Below are positions 1 through 8,770 of a DNA stretch of 64,000 nt, piece after piece (the stretch's first letter is position 1; the number at the start of each line of letters is the position of its first letter). A program made the position numbers and the translations under genes. This DNA comes from Pseudomonas kitaguniensis (GTDB lineage Bacteria > Pseudomonadota > Gammaproteobacteria > Pseudomonadales > Pseudomonadaceae): contig NZ_VUAZ01000003.1 of assembly GCF_009296165.1 (NCBI RefSeq), positions 62,001-126,000 on the forward strand. Reading direction: 5' to 3'. The notes under the pieces are model-generated. The model had not been told where the DNA came from. It saw nothing but the letters and a program-made list of their open reading frames with translations, and did no database searches.

Positions 1-119
1 CTTTTGGGTATTTCCTCTTCAATTCACACCCCTAAAGCGTGAGACCTAACTGAAAGGAGTGGCAGGTCGGTTAGGTGCCGACTTTTCGGGTTGCATGCCC
101 TAGCCACATAGTCATTCTA
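1..119. other. Intergenic leader at the window edge
   Basis: No complete gene is visible. The stretch contains a 6-bp inverted repeat (CCTAAC and GTTAGG, positions 46-51 and 70-75). On the minus strand, a purine-rich AGAGGAAA lies near the left edge and could be the ribosome binding site of the next tail gene, which is outside the window. Confidence 0.3.
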
Positions 120-872
120 CTACGATCTGGACACGAGGCTCACAGCCGGAAATCCGCCGAAACTGAGCTCGTTGTTCTCTCCGAAGCGCAACTTGCACGA
201 CGACAGACAGCCCTTGCACTGGTCGAGCGTTGGGTCATCCGTGGGGTTGTCCTCGTCGTCGAACATCGCCGCGCCGGTGTAGCCGCAATCAGGCCCACGG
301 TATCCATTGGTCATGGCCCAGTGGCAGAAGGTCGTCATCTGCCGACCGGGCAGCCCGTGGTGGTCGATCTCGCCGGGGGAAGAAAGCTCCCAGACCACGG
401 CCTCGCCGTCCTCGCTGGTTTTCTGGTCGATGTACCAGATTTCCAGCGCCTCCTGTGTCGGATCGGCTGTCGGGTTGCCGCCGGGGTAGTTCGCCGCGTC
501 CAGATACTGGGCCAGGGTCTCGCGCACCGTCAGTTTGAACTTAAGCATGTCCTCGAAGGCCAGGCACAGTGCCGTAACGCGCCCGTTGATGTTGCCGGCG
601 GCGAAGGTAGGCCGGGAGGCGCTACCGTCGCTGCTCGAGGAAATCCCCTCAATTTGCACCGGCCACGCCGCGTACTCCTCGCCCTGCCACCAGATCGACT
701 TCGCCGGTAGGTCTTCTTCCGAATGCTCGTAGGCCAGCAGTTCATCCGGCGTATGCGGAATAGCGTGACCGTGGAAGCGCAAGTAATCGGCGCCGTACTC
801 GGTCCCGTCAATTTCGAACAGGCGAATTTCGCCGCCGGGCTCCAGCTTCTGGATGTCCGTTATCAGTGACAT
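120..872 (-). CDS. Phage minor tail protein L (lambda gpL-like)
   Basis: This is a tail-tip assembly protein of a lambda-type siphovirus. The 250-residue length is close to that of lambda gpL. The C-terminal part carries a cysteine cluster (a Cys near residue 183, the PDCGYTG motif near 197 and CKGCLSSC near 219-227), which fits the iron-sulfur site described for the gpL family. It follows the gpM-like gene on the same strand, 11 bases downstream, in the order tape measure, M, L. The ribosome binding site is weak, so the start rests on family length. The next tail gene lies left of the window. Confidence 0.88.
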   Translation of the reverse strand: MSLITDIQKLEPGGEIRLFEIDGTEYGADYLRFHGHAIPHTPDELLAYEHSEEDLPAKSIWWQGEEYAAWPVQIEGISSSSDGSASRPTFAAGNINGRVTALCLAFEDMLKFKLTVRETLAQYLDAANYPGGNPTADPTQEALEIWYIDQKTSEDGEAVVWELSSPGEIDHHGLPGRQMTTFCHWAMTNGYRGPDCGYTGAAMFDDEDNPTDDPTLDQCKGCLSSCKLRFGENNELSFGGFPAVSLVSRS

Positions 873-883
873 GCGCGGTTATC

Positions 884-1222
884 TCAGGGGTGAAAGGTTT
901 GTTGGAATGTTGCTGTGATGGCGTAGACCTGGCCACCTCGGTGAACTGGCTTGTAGCCGTCGCACTTGTATAAGCCGAGATCGCCCAGCGGGGGCTCCCA
1001 CAGGAAACCCTTGGAGCCTTTATGCCGATCGAGGAACACCATAATTTCCTTGATGCGGGGCTTCATGCCGGTGAACGTGACCGGCCAAGATTGGGCTCGG
1101 CTATTGATCCCATCCTCGACCGACTGCTCGTAGCCGTCCCCGAACTGTTTGGAGCGGACGCGCTGGGTGATTTCCCCCTCCGCGCCTTTTTCCGTTGCCC
1201 AGGTGAATCGCTCAATTGCCAT
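884..1222 (-). CDS. Phage minor tail protein M (lambda gpM-like)
   Basis: This 112-residue protein is the size of lambda gpM (about 109). It has the family pattern: an N-terminal beta-rich segment with FGDGYEQ near residue 28 and a C-terminal TATFQQTF-type ending. It probably acts in tail-tip assembly between tape measure and gpL. An AAAGGA ribosome binding site lies 6 bases before the ATG. It sits 3 bases after the tape-measure stop, as expected for co-translated tail genes. Confidence 0.85.
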   Translation of the reverse strand: MAIERFTWATEKGAEGEITQRVRSKQFGDGYEQSVEDGINSRAQSWPVTFTGMKPRIKEIMVFLDRHKGSKGFLWEPPLGDLGLYKCDGYKPVHRGGQVYAITATFQQTFHP

Positions 1223-1225
1223 AAA

Positions 1226-4200
1226 TCATCCTTTCACGTTTCGGCTGCTCACGCCGCCTTGGCGCCAAGACTTGGCGATCTCTTCTTTCGCGACTGTGCG
1301 CATGCGCTCCTGCATGTTTCGCTGAAACAGTTCGGTATCGAGTTCGTCGCCTTCCGACTTGCCCGACTCTTCATCTGTCATGACCATGATCGGCATTGAA
1401 AGACTGACGGAGGTGCCGCCGCCACCGCCAACCGACATAACGCCCAGCTTGCCGTTGGCCGTGCGCGTCAGAGGCATGATCGCCTCGTCTCCAGCCTCGC
1501 CCATGACACCGGTTCTGCCGTTGGCCATGCCGAATGCAGTGGGTTTACTTACAACCGAGTTGGTGAAGGCGCCGCCGTCGGCGAACATCTGCACGCCTTT
1601 GGACCAGGCGCCGCCTTCAGCCTGGAGGTAAGTCGACGAGTAACCCGCTTGGGAGGCGCCGAGGTTCGATGAGACTGCACCGGCTGATCCCGCCGCCAAT
1701 CCATTGCCCGTGCCCGCGGCAGCGCTTCCACCGAAATAGGTGGCCGTTGCGCTGACCAAGCTACTCAGCAATGCCGAACTGGCCTGACGGGTAGCGATAC
1801 GCGCCATATCCGCCAAAATCGACTTAGCGAAGTCCGAGAACGATGCTTTGCCGGTCATTGCAAAGTTGACGACCGCATCCTCCATGCTGCTGAAAGCATT
1901 GCCGAACAGGCTTTTTGTCTGCCCAGCGATGTTGCGAGCCGAATCGAGGTAGTTTTCCCAAGCTGCTGAGGCGCCTTTCGTCCAATCGCCCTGAGCGGCT
2001 TCAACGTCCGCATAGTTCTGCCGGATCTGGTCGGTAGCGTTTTTGTTCGCATCTGCGAGCGCCTGAGATTTGCGCTTGAATTCCTCCTCCGACATATTTC
2101 GCGACGGGTCGGACTTTTGATTCGCTAGCTCCAGCGCCTGCTGAGCAAACCGGTCTTGCTGGCTGTTCAGCTCACCGTTAAGTGCGTTCTGGCGGTCACC
2201 CTGGCCAACGCCAACTACGGCGCGCTGCCCGGCAAGCTCCAGAGCGCGCTGCTGCTGTCCAAGTGCCTGGACGTAAGAGGCGATTGACCGCTCCTGTTTC
2301 GCCAGGCGCCCCGTCTCGCTCGTCGCCAGCACTTCAAGCTGGCTATCAGCATCCTTCTGAGCCTTGACCATATCAGCGCGTGCGTCTGCGATCTTCTGGT
2401 CAAGCTGGATGCTTTGTGCGGAGGTGGTTGTCTTCTTACCCTGGGCAGCTTCAAGAGCGGAGATCTCCACCTCGTATCCGGCGGTGACTTCGTCCTTCTC
2501 GGCACGGATCAAGACTGCGCGCTGCGTTGCGTAATCAGCCTGCGAGATCAACCCGGCTTTCTGCGCTGCATCCAACTGCCTAAAGGTGTTGGTGTATTCG
2601 TCCTGAATGCCCTTGAGCGCATTCTGCGCATCGTTGTATGCCGTGAGATCTACAGCGCCGGCCGAAGCGGTTTTGGGATCCTTGAACTTGGCGTTGATAT
2701 TTTCGCGCTGCTTGTTAACTCGATCTTGGGCCAGTCGAGGATCGTTCGGATCCGCGTCACGAAACGATTGCAGCTCGCGATCTAACTCCTTGAGCTCAGC
2801 ATCACGCTTCTGTTTATTGGTGCGAAATGACTTTTCTCGCGCGTCGAAAGCCCTTTGTGACTCCTGGGCCTTGTCCTGTTTGCCTTGGTATAGCGCCTGG
2901 GCTTTATTGATCGCGTCCTGCGTATCGCGCTGTCCAACGAGGAACTCCAGCTCCTGCTTGGATGCAGCAAGCTTCTTTTTGACGTCGGTATCGCTCGGGT
3001 TAGCTTTGAGCGCGCTCTCTGCATAAGCAACGCTTTGCGTCAGTTCAGTAATCCGTTTCGCCGGACCTTCGTCCCTGCCAATGTTCTTGATCGCATCCAG
3101 CGATTTCTTGGCCTCATCGGTGATGCCCTTCCAGGCTTTCTCGATGAAACCCAGGTTGTCGGTGATCTCCGTGGATCGGCTTTTGACGGTATCCGCGTAA
3201 GTATCAGTAAGCAGCTTTGCGGCGCCAATGGTGTCACCCTGCTCCTTAAGAGCAACGATTTGCGAGTAAACCGAAGCCGTCAGGAAGTGATACTGATCGT
3301 TCAGTTCCTTCGCGGCCGCAACTGGGTCCTTAGCAATCTTGACGAACTCAGCAATGGTCGCGTCCACCGACTTGCCGGTGGCGTCTTCCATCGCCGCGGC
3401 GGCATCCGCGATAACCTTGAAGCTGTCGCCCGCGATAACTCCGCTGGACGCCAACTTGGTAAGCGATGCCGCCGCCTCGCTGGTGGTGCCATTCGTCGCG
3501 CTGACCTGTTGCGCCAGATCAGCCAAGCGACTCGCAGAGGTTCCTGCGTAATTGCCGGTCAATATCAGTGCTTTGTTGTACTCGTCCGCCTCCTGACTGC
3601 CGGTCTTGTAGCCGTAGACCATGGTGCCGAGCGACACGACCACGGCGGCCAGCGCGAGCGCCATACCAGCAGCGCCGAACGTGACCCCGCTCATTGCCGG
3701 GCGGATAGCGCCTACGGCCTTCTGCGCGTTCTCGGCCGCCTCCGCAGCTGTGTTCGAGCTTTCAGCCAGGTCCGACAGACTTTCACTTGCCTCGCCAGCG
3801 CTTTCAGCGGTGTCCTTCGCGCCGGAGGCGATACCCGCAAGCGACTCTCCCAATACAGCCGCACCGGCGCCGCCGGAAAACAACGAGCGGAACTTGTCCC
3901 TGAGTGCGTCCATCGTCGGCCCGATGCCGCCGAACGAATCTTTTATCTGACCGCCCTGCTGGATGAGTACCATAAGCGGGTTTTGCCCGCCTGCCAGGCT
4001 GGTGAAGATGTCAGTGAACTGTGCTGGAAGCTGACGCAGCGCCGCCTGTGTTTGCCCGGAGCTGACGCCAGTTTTTCTCAACCCCTCGTCGAACTCCCCC
4101 AGCTTCTGGCGGGAGGCGTCGATGCGAGCGGAGTACTCACGGAAGGTGTCGGCATCAATGACGCCGGCGGCCTTGTATTTCTGCAACTGAGCCTGCTGCT

Positions 4201-4702
4201 GATCGAGCTTATCGAGCGCAGCCATTGTTGGGTTGAGTTTACCGAGCAGCTCTTGCAAGCCTTCGGCCTGCGCGCCGGTCGCTGCGGCGGCCTTCTTGGT
4301 CGCCTCGGCCTGGCGATCTGTCGAGCCTATCAGGGCGTCGGATTCAGCCTGTAAACGCCGCTGAAGCGCAGCCAAGCTGCTTGCCGACGAACCGGACGAC
4401 TCCAAAGCCGAAGCATTGGTGTTCACACTGGTGGTCAGGCGCTGGTAATACTCACTCGACTCCAACGAGGCTTTCGCCGTGGCCAGCAATCGCGCCTTAG
4501 TTTCGTCGAGAGACTCGGACAGCTTGCGCTCTGATGCCGAGAGGTCGGATGCAGCGGTTGCAGCCTTGTCAAAACCAGCCGCCACACCATCAGCGGCTTT
4601 CTCAGCCTTGGCACCAGCCTTTGCAAGATTCTCCAGATCGGAGGTGGCCTTGACCGCTTCGCCTGAATCTACCGCAATGCCAAGCTCAGCGATCGTAGAC
4701 AT
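1226..4702 (-). CDS. Phage tail tape measure protein (lambda gpH-like)
   Basis: This is the longest gene of the tail block (1158 residues). It sets tail length and is packed in the tail lumen. Long Ala/Gln/Lys-rich helical and coiled-coil stretches cover residues 1-330 and about 530-900. A hydrophobic segment rich in Gly/Ala lies around residues 340-370. The region near residues 940-980 (MTGKASFSDFAKSILADMAR) matches the conserved C-terminal part of lambda-type tape measures. The start has GGAG five bases upstream of the ATG. It follows the G/GT chaperone pair, the normal order in siphoviruses. A 439-codon open frame on the opposite strand is a shadow. Confidence 0.92.
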   Translation of the reverse strand: MSTIAELGIAVDSGEAVKATSDLENLAKAGAKAEKAADGVAAGFDKAATAASDLSASERKLSESLDETKARLLATAKASLESSEYYQRLTTSVNTNASALESSGSSASSLAALQRRLQAESDALIGSTDRQAEATKKAAAATGAQAEGLQELLGKLNPTMAALDKLDQQQAQLQKYKAAGVIDADTFREYSARIDASRQKLGEFDEGLRKTGVSSGQTQAALRQLPAQFTDIFTSLAGGQNPLMVLIQQGGQIKDSFGGIGPTMDALRDKFRSLFSGGAGAAVLGESLAGIASGAKDTAESAGEASESLSDLAESSNTAAEAAENAQKAVGAIRPAMSGVTFGAAGMALALAAVVVSLGTMVYGYKTGSQEADEYNKALILTGNYAGTSASRLADLAQQVSATNGTTSEAAASLTKLASSGVIAGDSFKVIADAAAAMEDATGKSVDATIAEFVKIAKDPVAAAKELNDQYHFLTASVYSQIVALKEQGDTIGAAKLLTDTYADTVKSRSTEITDNLGFIEKAWKGITDEAKKSLDAIKNIGRDEGPAKRITELTQSVAYAESALKANPSDTDVKKKLAASKQELEFLVGQRDTQDAINKAQALYQGKQDKAQESQRAFDAREKSFRTNKQKRDAELKELDRELQSFRDADPNDPRLAQDRVNKQRENINAKFKDPKTASAGAVDLTAYNDAQNALKGIQDEYTNTFRQLDAAQKAGLISQADYATQRAVLIRAEKDEVTAGYEVEISALEAAQGKKTTTSAQSIQLDQKIADARADMVKAQKDADSQLEVLATSETGRLAKQERSIASYVQALGQQQRALELAGQRAVVGVGQGDRQNALNGELNSQQDRFAQQALELANQKSDPSRNMSEEEFKRKSQALADANKNATDQIRQNYADVEAAQGDWTKGASAAWENYLDSARNIAGQTKSLFGNAFSSMEDAVVNFAMTGKASFSDFAKSILADMARIATRQASSALLSSLVSATATYFGGSAAAGTGNGLAAGSAGAVSSNLGASQAGYSSTYLQAEGGAWSKGVQMFADGGAFTNSVVSKPTAFGMANGRTGVMGEAGDEAIMPLTRTANGKLGVMSVGGGGGTSVSLSMPIMVMTDEESGKSEGDELDTELFQRNMQERMRTVAKEEIAKSWRQGGVSSRNVKG

Positions 4703-4712
4703 GAGTGCTCCA

Positions 4713-5413
4713 TTATTTCGATTGCTCAGACATAACGAGCAACGCCTCGGCCTCCAATACTTGAAGGTCGGGGAAGATCTCTCTGAGTTGTTTTTTCTTC
4801 ATGCCGATGAGCTCGGCAACGCTGGTGATTGCGGTGTAATCAATGCCGGTCGCGCCGCACGCGCCGGTGCGCCACTGTGTTGAGAGGCCGTCGAACAAGC
4901 GGAACGCCGGCCAGACACACGGCCACACCTCAAACGCCTCCTCCATGTCCGAGGCGTCGAGACCGAATGCCGCCAACTGCTCGGCACTCGGAGGGGGCTC
5001 ATACAGGGCGCGTGCGACGCGGATCAGTTTCCCGTGCGGGCCGGTGCGTAAGCCGCTTGATAGGCCGCGACAATGGCCTCACCGGCGCCGGCAGATGTTT
5101 CCACCAGCGCGCGGATAGACTCAGGGCTCAGCTTGTCTTCAAACCCCCAGCCTTCAACCAATGCCTGGACCTGATCTACCTGGCGTTCAATGTCCGCATC
5201 AGTGATGTCCACCAGAGTCAAATCATCAGCTTTGGCTTTGAAAGCATCCTGATCGTCCTTTGCCCGTTGCTGCCACCCTGCAAACAAGGCTGCCAGCTCA
5301 TTGCGGTTCCGATACTTGAACTCAAACGGCACCTTGATGAATGCACCGCCGACGCGCGGAATTTCCACATCCGCCTTGAAGGTAGCGCCTTGCGCGATCT
5401 TGAACTTCGCCAT
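4713..5413 (-). CDS. Tail assembly chaperone, G-T frameshift fusion product
   Basis: This is the long product predicted from a -1 ribosomal frameshift. Translation starts with the 129-residue upstream frame, slips at GGGAAAC (5027-5033) one codon before its TGA stop, and continues in the -1 frame to 4713 through a DUF1799-like domain. After slippage the join reads G-K-L-I-R-V-A-R-A-L-Y-E, which connects smoothly to a domain that otherwise has no proper start (only a TTG at 4976). The fusion is about 233 residues. In lambda the equivalent gpG and gpGT chaperones recruit the tape measure and the major tail protein. Confidence 0.85.
5024..5413 (-). CDS. Tail assembly chaperone, short form (lambda gpG-like)
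   Basis: This is the 0-frame product of 129 residues, ending at a TGA one codon after the slippery site. It lies between the major tail protein and the tape measure, the universal position for this chaperone. The sequence is acidic and helical in its second half, with an FEFKYRNR segment near residue 26. The start ATG lies 2 bases beyond the stop of the major tail gene, suggesting translational coupling. The function rests on position and on the frameshift architecture. Confidence 0.85.
   Translation of the reverse strand: MAKFKIAQGATFKADVEIPRVGGAFIKVPFEFKYRNRNELAALFAGWQQRAKDDQDAFKAKADDLTLVDITDADIERQVDQVQALVEGWGFEDKLSPESIRALVETSAGAGEAIVAAYQAAYAPARTGN
5027..5033 (-). promoter_or_regulatory. 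Programmed -1 frameshift site GGGAAAC
   Basis: The minus strand reads ACG GGA AAC TGA in the 0 frame. The heptamer G-GGA-AAC fits the X-XXY-YYZ rule and becomes GGG-AAA in the -1 frame. Lambda uses GGGAAAG at the same place. The stop codon follows the heptamer immediately, which is common at such sites. No obvious downstream pseudoknot was seen, and lambda does not need one. Confidence 0.88.
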
Positions 5414-5415
5414 GA

Positions 5416-6087
5416 TCAGCTACCCCCGCCAGCAACCACTGGCGCGCGGTACGCCGTAATCTCGGCGTTAATGGTGAAGCCGAACGTCACAGCTGCACCC
5501 TCGTTGCGCACCAACGTTGGGGTTTTGTTAAACGACGGGTAACCGGCGTAGTAGATCGTTTTACCGTTGGGCAGAGACATGCGCAGAATCCGCACTTCCT
5601 TCTCACGATCAGCCTTGTCCAGTTCGTCGTACCAGGCGAGGCTGTCGTCGTCGGCGAGCTGGAACGCAAACGCCTGAGCATTCTTGGTAGTCGGAATCTG
5701 CTTGTCGCGGCGAGCCTCCAGCGGTGCGTACGTCCAGTATTGCTGCTCACCGCCAGACATCGAGTTACCGATCACCTGGTTCACCGCAACCCAGCCGGTA
5801 ACCTTTTTGGCAGTGCCAGCGCTGATGCCGTCCGGGAAGAACGCAACGTTCGAGGTATCGATGCCTTCAAGCGTGAAGGCTCCGGCCGCGGCGTTGGACA
5901 CGCGCACGGCGCGCTCGTTGATGTCCTCCCAGCCCGAAGTAACCAGCAGGATGTCACCGTTGGAGAAACCGTTGGCCAAAGCCGTGGCCACGCCCGGATT
6001 TGCGTTGCTGATGGCGGAGATCAACTTGGCGGCAGCGAAGCCGGTTGAGATCGCCAGTGTTGCCCCGTTGGGGAAGTAGATCGACAT
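5416..6087 (-). CDS. Major tail protein (tail tube)
   Basis: This is the 223-residue tail tube subunit, in the position of lambda gpV between the tail terminator and the G/GT chaperones. It is beta-rich, with a DSLAWYDELDKADREKEVRI segment in the middle and a Gly-rich C-terminus. I use the ATG at 6087 because AGAGGA lies just upstream of it. A longer frame reaching 6123 has no such signal. No lambda-type Ig-like C-terminal domain is visible; the protein ends soon after the tube domain. Confidence 0.85.
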   Translation of the reverse strand: MSIYFPNGATLAISTGFAAAKLISAISNANPGVATALANGFSNGDILLVTSGWEDINERAVRVSNAAAGAFTLEGIDTSNVAFFPDGISAGTAKKVTGWVAVNQVIGNSMSGGEQQYWTYAPLEARRDKQIPTTKNAQAFAFQLADDDSLAWYDELDKADREKEVRILRMSLPNGKTIYYAGYPSFNKTPTLVRNEGAAVTFGFTINAEITAYRAPVVAGGGS

Positions 6088-6155
6088 GGGTTTTCCTCTT
6101 TGCAGAAATGACAAAACCCGCACTTGGCGGGTTCAGGATTTGCCCAACGGGCGGA

Positions 6156-6575
6156 TTATGGTGTGGTGTCGGACCGGTACGAGAACGACAGCGGGACGGT
6201 GTAGGTGGAGTCGCCGGTGATACCTGGTCCCTGATCTACCGGCGTCATGGGCGTGACAACGAAGCCATTTTTCGTGTCGCGCACATACAGCGGGAACAGG
6301 TCTGTCAACTCAGCCACAATCGGATTCGTCTTGGTCTTGCCGGTGCCCGCCGGTGCGATGATGCTCACCTGGAAGACGCCGGTGAACAGCCGGTGATCAC
6401 CGCCGAGCGTGTTGCTCGCGGTATCGCCCGGGATCGTGAACGCCCTCAGGTAGGTCTCGTCCGCCGCCGGCGTGTAGGCCGTGTTCTCGAAGACGATCTT
6501 CAGATTCTCCGACCTGGCAGCGTTCCAGGCGATGAGCTTTGCCTCGTAGATCGAAGCGATGATTGCGTGACTCAT
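6156..6575 (-). CDS. Putative tail terminator (DUF4128-like)
   Basis: The protein has 139 residues and occupies the place of lambda gpU, just upstream of the major tail protein. The N-terminus has the mixed helix/strand pattern of tail terminators (a helix, then an NLKIVFENT strand, then YLRAF). Such proteins cap the finished tail tube. Its stop overlaps nothing downstream, and its start overlaps the end of the next gene upstream by 4 bases. The DUF4128 assignment is from memory of the family and moderately sure. Confidence 0.72.
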   Translation of the reverse strand: MSHAIIASIYEAKLIAWNAARSENLKIVFENTAYTPAADETYLRAFTIPGDTASNTLGGDHRLFTGVFQVSIIAPAGTGKTKTNPIVAELTDLFPLYVRDTKNGFVVTPMTPVDQGPGITGDSTYTVPLSFSYRSDTTP

Positions 6576-7168
6576 ACCTGGTTGTTCCTGATGGCCTCCA
6601 GCACGATCTGCTGGAAGCGGGCCACGGTGACCCGGACCATACCGCCGGGTGCTTGGGTCGAATGGCCGAACTCCAGCGGGATGGCATAACCGAGGCTGTT
6701 GGTGATGTAGCAGGTGTCGCCCGCCTTGAATTCGATAGCGCCGGAGGTAATGCGCGCCGTCGACTTGACGCCGCTCGGGTCGACTTCTTCGGTTGTGCTG
6801 CCGTCCGGGGTGCCGATACTGAACATCCAGTTCCCGCGAAACCTGCCGCCCACGTAGCCTGCGGGCGCCGCAATGTCCATGCCGTCGTGCACCTTGCGCC
6901 CTGGCTTTAGCCTGCCTGCCTTTGTGAGGTTGGCCGGGTCGCTACGCAGCGCGCTGTTGTGGTCGTCGACAGCCTTGTTGTACTGGGTCGCCACAGCGTT
7001 CTGCGCCCAAATCTCCGGGTTACCCACGGGGGACATGCGGATCAGGCTGCTGCCGACCTCAATGATGATCTCGCGCATGCTTGCGTCGAGGGCTTCGGTA
7101 GCCTGCGCAGCGAACGCGGCCAGGCTCAGGGCGAAGCTGCCGGATTGGCCGGAGCCTGCCCGGCTCAC
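6572..7168 (-). CDS. Tail completion / HK97 gp10-like protein (gpZ position)
   Basis: This 198-residue protein begins with an alanine-rich helical segment followed by RMSPVGNPE near residue 44, the R.SPVDTG-like motif of the HK97 gp10 / lambda gpZ group. The middle holds GRFRGNW, also typical (the motif usually reads G.lr.sW). It joins tail to head or completes the tail. It overlaps both neighbours by 4 bases, so it is part of a tightly coupled operon. Confidence 0.75.
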   Translation of the reverse strand: MSRAGSGQSGSFALSLAAFAAQATEALDASMREIIIEVGSSLIRMSPVGNPEIWAQNAVATQYNKAVDDHNSALRSDPANLTKAGRLKPGRKVHDGMDIAAPAGYVGGRFRGNWMFSIGTPDGSTTEEVDPSGVKSTARITSGAIEFKAGDTCYITNSLGYAIPLEFGHSTQAPGGMVRVTVARFQQIVLEAIRNNQV

Positions 7169-7533
7169 GACCGCACCTGCAGTTCATACAGGATCGGCGT
7201 ACCGGCTGGGTTGATCTCTTTCAGCGGAGGAACGATTGACCAGGTACGACCTTGGGCGACCACTTTGTCGAGTAGGCCGGGAATCCAGGCCATCCCCTGC
7301 GCGGCGATCTTGAGTTTCTTGTCGCCCTGCCGGATGAGGCTGTTGTTTTGGAATTCTTGGCCGGTGAAGTCGAGCAGGATGCCCTGGGCTGTTTGCTCGA
7401 CGGTTGCGCCTGACGCTTCCCCGCCCGTCTCCGAGTCGTAATCGCCCTGCTCCGTCTTGCTGATGGTCACGGGCTGGCCGAACTCTGTGATCATCTCCAG
7501 AGCCATCACGGCCATTTCGTCGTAGAAGGCCAT
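7165..7533 (-). CDS. Putative head-tail joining protein
   Basis: The protein has 122 residues, is beta-rich, and lies between the head-connector genes and the gpZ-like gene, where head-completion or stopper proteins sit. The segment GILLDFTGQEFQNNSLIRQG resembles stopper proteins that bind the connector. I cannot name the family with certainty. Its stop overlaps the start of the next gene by 4 bases. Confidence 0.62.
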   Translation of the reverse strand: MAFYDEMAVMALEMITEFGQPVTISKTEQGDYDSETGGEASGATVEQTAQGILLDFTGQEFQNNSLIRQGDKKLKIAAQGMAWIPGLLDKVVAQGRTWSIVPPLKEINPAGTPILYELQVRS

Positions 7534-7560
7534 GGTGGCTCCAAGTTAATAGGAAATCGC

Positions 7561-7737
7561 CTACCTCGAGAATCTCGCAGCTCGCGTTACATAAGCGTCG
7601 AGCGCTTTATCAGCAGTATCAACTGCCCGGGTAACGACATCGTTTTCGGAAACGTTCGGTCGAGCCGACAACCCTGTAATAGCGGCAAGGTAAGCCTTTT
7701 GCCAAAAAGCAATTTTTTCATCATTACTGATAACCAT
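7561..7737 (-). CDS. Small hypothetical phage protein (58 aa)
   Basis: A 58-residue frame starts MVISNDEKIAFWQKAYLAAI and ends RAARFSR. It has an excellent ribosome binding site (GGAGG, 5 bases before the ATG) and fills the gap between two structural genes. The body is helical and alanine/aspartate-rich. A helical hypothetical of this size is common in the head-tail region of Pseudomonas phages. No function can be given. Confidence 0.7.
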   Translation of the reverse strand: MVISNDEKIAFWQKAYLAAITGLSARPNVSENDVVTRAVDTADKALDAYVTRAARFSR

Positions 7738-7771
7738 AAAACCTCCATTTAAATGAAGGGCCTACGCTATC

Positions 7772-8272
7772 TTATGCCCGAACAGCAAACAACCCGCGGC
7801 GCTGAAGGTAATCGGCAAACTGTGTTGCGCTCGGTCGGTCAGGTGCCGCCGGCAACAACCGATTGCTGGTAGACGGGATAGCCGCATACTGCCGTGTCAC
7901 CGCCCCTTCAACTCGATCCAGTAAAACAGCGCCTTTGCGCTTCTCCACCGGGTCGATGTCGTCCTGATGTATCTCGGCGGCCAGGGCCATCTGCCCGTAC
8001 TGAATGCGCGCTGGCAAGTAGTTGTTCGGCTTGATCTCGTGATCCAGCAGCACTTCCCGGCGCGGCCAGGACAGGGCCTGCTCGCTATTCGACTTACGAC
8101 CCTTCCAGGTCATGCCATCCATAACCAAGGCGGCCCGGCGAAGCAATGCCTCTTGCGCGGGAGCGCCCGCAGGGATGACCGTGCCGAATTTCACGGCATA
8201 CAAGGCCAGGTCCTCGGCGCACGCGTAGCTTTCCGCGTCAGGCTTGCCGGTGCCGTCCTCGATGATGAGCAT
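7772..8272 (-). CDS. Head-tail connector protein (DnaT-like family)
   Basis: The protein has 166 residues. The pattern ALLRRAALVMDGMTWKGRKS followed by ALSWPRREV is characteristic of the phage family usually labelled putative DnaT-like ssDNA-binding protein, which sits in the head-tail adaptor position. Its place right after the capsid genes favours a structural adaptor role over DNA binding. GGAG lies 5 bases before the ATG. Confidence 0.75.
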   Translation of the reverse strand: MLIIEDGTGKPDAESYACAEDLALYAVKFGTVIPAGAPAQEALLRRAALVMDGMTWKGRKSNSEQALSWPRREVLLDHEIKPNNYLPARIQYGQMALAAEIHQDDIDPVEKRKGAVLLDRVEGAVTRQYAAIPSTSNRLLPAAPDRPSATQFADYLQRRGLFAVRA

Positions 8273-8274
8273 AA

Positions 8275-8724
8275 TTACTCCTTGATTTCACTCAGGCGGT
8301 AAGCCTCGGCCTTCGCTTCATCGGCAGTGCCGACGAACTCGCCAAAGCGTACACCGTCGCGGGTGATGATAATCCACTGGTCGTTCGATTCGAGCTTAGG
8401 AATGTAGACCGGCTCATCCTTCGTGCCATCCTTGAGGGTCCCGTTGGTGCCACCGGGCAGCACGTTTTTACCGGTCTTTTCCTTACCGGCAGCCACTTTG
8501 TCCTTCGCGGCCTTTTCCTTACCGGCGGCGGACGTAACCGGAGTTTTGCGGGTCAGCACCTCGACCTCAATCTCGGCAGCGTCATACGCGGCTTTGATCT
8601 CAGGGTAATCGCCCACGATAACGACCTTGGTCACGCCACGCTCCACTGCGCGGAACAGATCGGGGTTGCGGTAGCGCTTGTTCGGGTCGAAGTCACCCAG
8701 TTGGTTGCTGTAAACGAGTTCCAT
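8275..8724 (-). CDS. Hypothetical structural-region protein
   Basis: The protein has 149 residues when started at the ATG at 8724, chosen because GGAGA lies 5 bases upstream. A longer frame from 8745 is possible. The N-terminus (MELVYSNQLGDFDPNKRYR) is followed by a mixed alpha/beta domain, then a Lys/Gly-rich linker with repeated GKEK, and a C-terminal segment (WIIITRDGVRFGEFVGTADE). It lies between the capsid and the connector. No function recognised. Confidence 0.65.
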   Translation of the reverse strand: MELVYSNQLGDFDPNKRYRNPDLFRAVERGVTKVVIVGDYPEIKAAYDAAEIEVEVLTRKTPVTSAAGKEKAAKDKVAAGKEKTGKNVLPGGTNGTLKDGTKDEPVYIPKLESNDQWIIITRDGVRFGEFVGTADEAKAEAYRLSEIKE

Positions 8725-8770
8725 GATTGTCTCCATGGCGGCCATTACTGGCCGCGCCTTGAGGTCGGTA

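Noticed and set aside
3035..4354. 439-codon plus-strand open frame
   Set aside because: It lies fully opposite the tape measure gene, has no ribosome binding site or recognisable domain, and its composition is that of a shadow of an Ala-rich gene.
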